Positions 12,873 to 12,965 of a stretch of DNA of 12,965 nt are shown here, in pieces. The stretch spans positions 1 to 12,965 of the forward strand of contig CAZOVB010000091.1 in NCBI GenBank assembly GCA_964583095.1. The letters run 5' to 3'. This DNA is from CAZOVB01 sp964583095 (lineage in GTDB: Bacteria; Planctomycetota; Phycisphaerae; SM23-33). The first letter of the stretch is position 1; each line of letters begins with the position of its first letter. Below the pieces are notes generated by a model that was not told where the DNA came from, made no database searches, and saw only the letters and a program-made list of their open reading frames with translations. The position numbers and the translations under genes were made by a program.

Positions 12873-12965
12873 TGTTTTTGCGTCTGCTCGCTAGAAAGCT
12901 ACTTAGCGCTCCTGTGGCCGCCCCGGTGCGTGCTCCTTTCGGCCTGCCTCGCGGCGGCGGTGACC
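12872..12965 (+). CDS. Start of a further gene (partial, cut by window end)
   Basis: ATG 12872 overlaps the previous stop by one base (TAATG), the same junction style as other genes in this operon, and the frame stays open to the end. The visible residues are MFLRLLARKLLSAPVAAPVR followed by APFGLPRGGGD, a basic, Pro/Gly-rich start. A position behind a Mu-like portal often holds a head-morphogenesis or minor head gene, but this fragment is too short to tell. Confidence 0.55.
   Translation, partial: MFLRLLARKLLSAPVAAPVRAPFGLPRGGGD

Overview
The window is a GC-rich, single-strand block of phage or prophage genes in which every supported gene lies on the + strand. It ends in a DNA-packaging and head module: small terminase, large terminase, and a Mu gp29-like (DUF935) portal. 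I infer a planctomycete host, probably Pirellulaceae-like, from codon style, frequent GATCG/CGATCG words and the recurring DnaJ-like zinc fingers. This is weak evidence and no marker gene proves it. The sequence is a draft scaffold with two 100-N gaps, and both look like unmerged contig overlaps.

Layout: (1) 1-1079 holds the tail of an upstream gene, a GIY-YIG-like (T5orf172/Mug113) protein with a zinc-finger-like N-terminus, and a small double zinc-ribbon protein. (2) 1080-1351 is a non-coding control region. It carries three repeats of CGTTATMCCGG, a sigma70-like promoter (TTGACA-18-TACCAT) and a strong intrinsic terminator whose T-tract ends just before the ribosome binding site of the next gene, so the downstream operon can be expressed from this promoter only by read-through. 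(3) 1352-6344 is an envelope-directed set with mostly 1-4 base start/stop overlaps. It encodes three small membrane proteins (one holin-like), a papain-like cysteine peptidase, a lipoprotein with a zinc finger and a thioredoxin-like domain, a membrane-anchored coiled coil, a secreted coiled coil (interrupted by gap 1), and a membrane-anchored coiled-coil protein ending in a PAS-like domain. (4) 6310-10895 holds a protein with three helix-turn-helix-like segments, TerS, TerL, a small linker/HTH-like protein (interrupted by gap 2) and a KTSC-domain fusion. (5) 10896-11055 is a hairpin-rich gap. (6) 11056-12965 holds the portal, a small beta-rich protein and the start of a further gene cut by the window end.

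How it may work: the control region looks like a late-operon switch using activator-type repeats plus attenuation or antitermination. The first half of the operon may form a host-envelope or lysis module built around a cysteine peptidase rather than a recognisable muralytic enzyme. The second half packages DNA and starts head assembly. The unusual parts are the peptidase, the PAS-like membrane protein, the zinc/thioredoxin-like lipoprotein and the promoter-repeat-terminator region.
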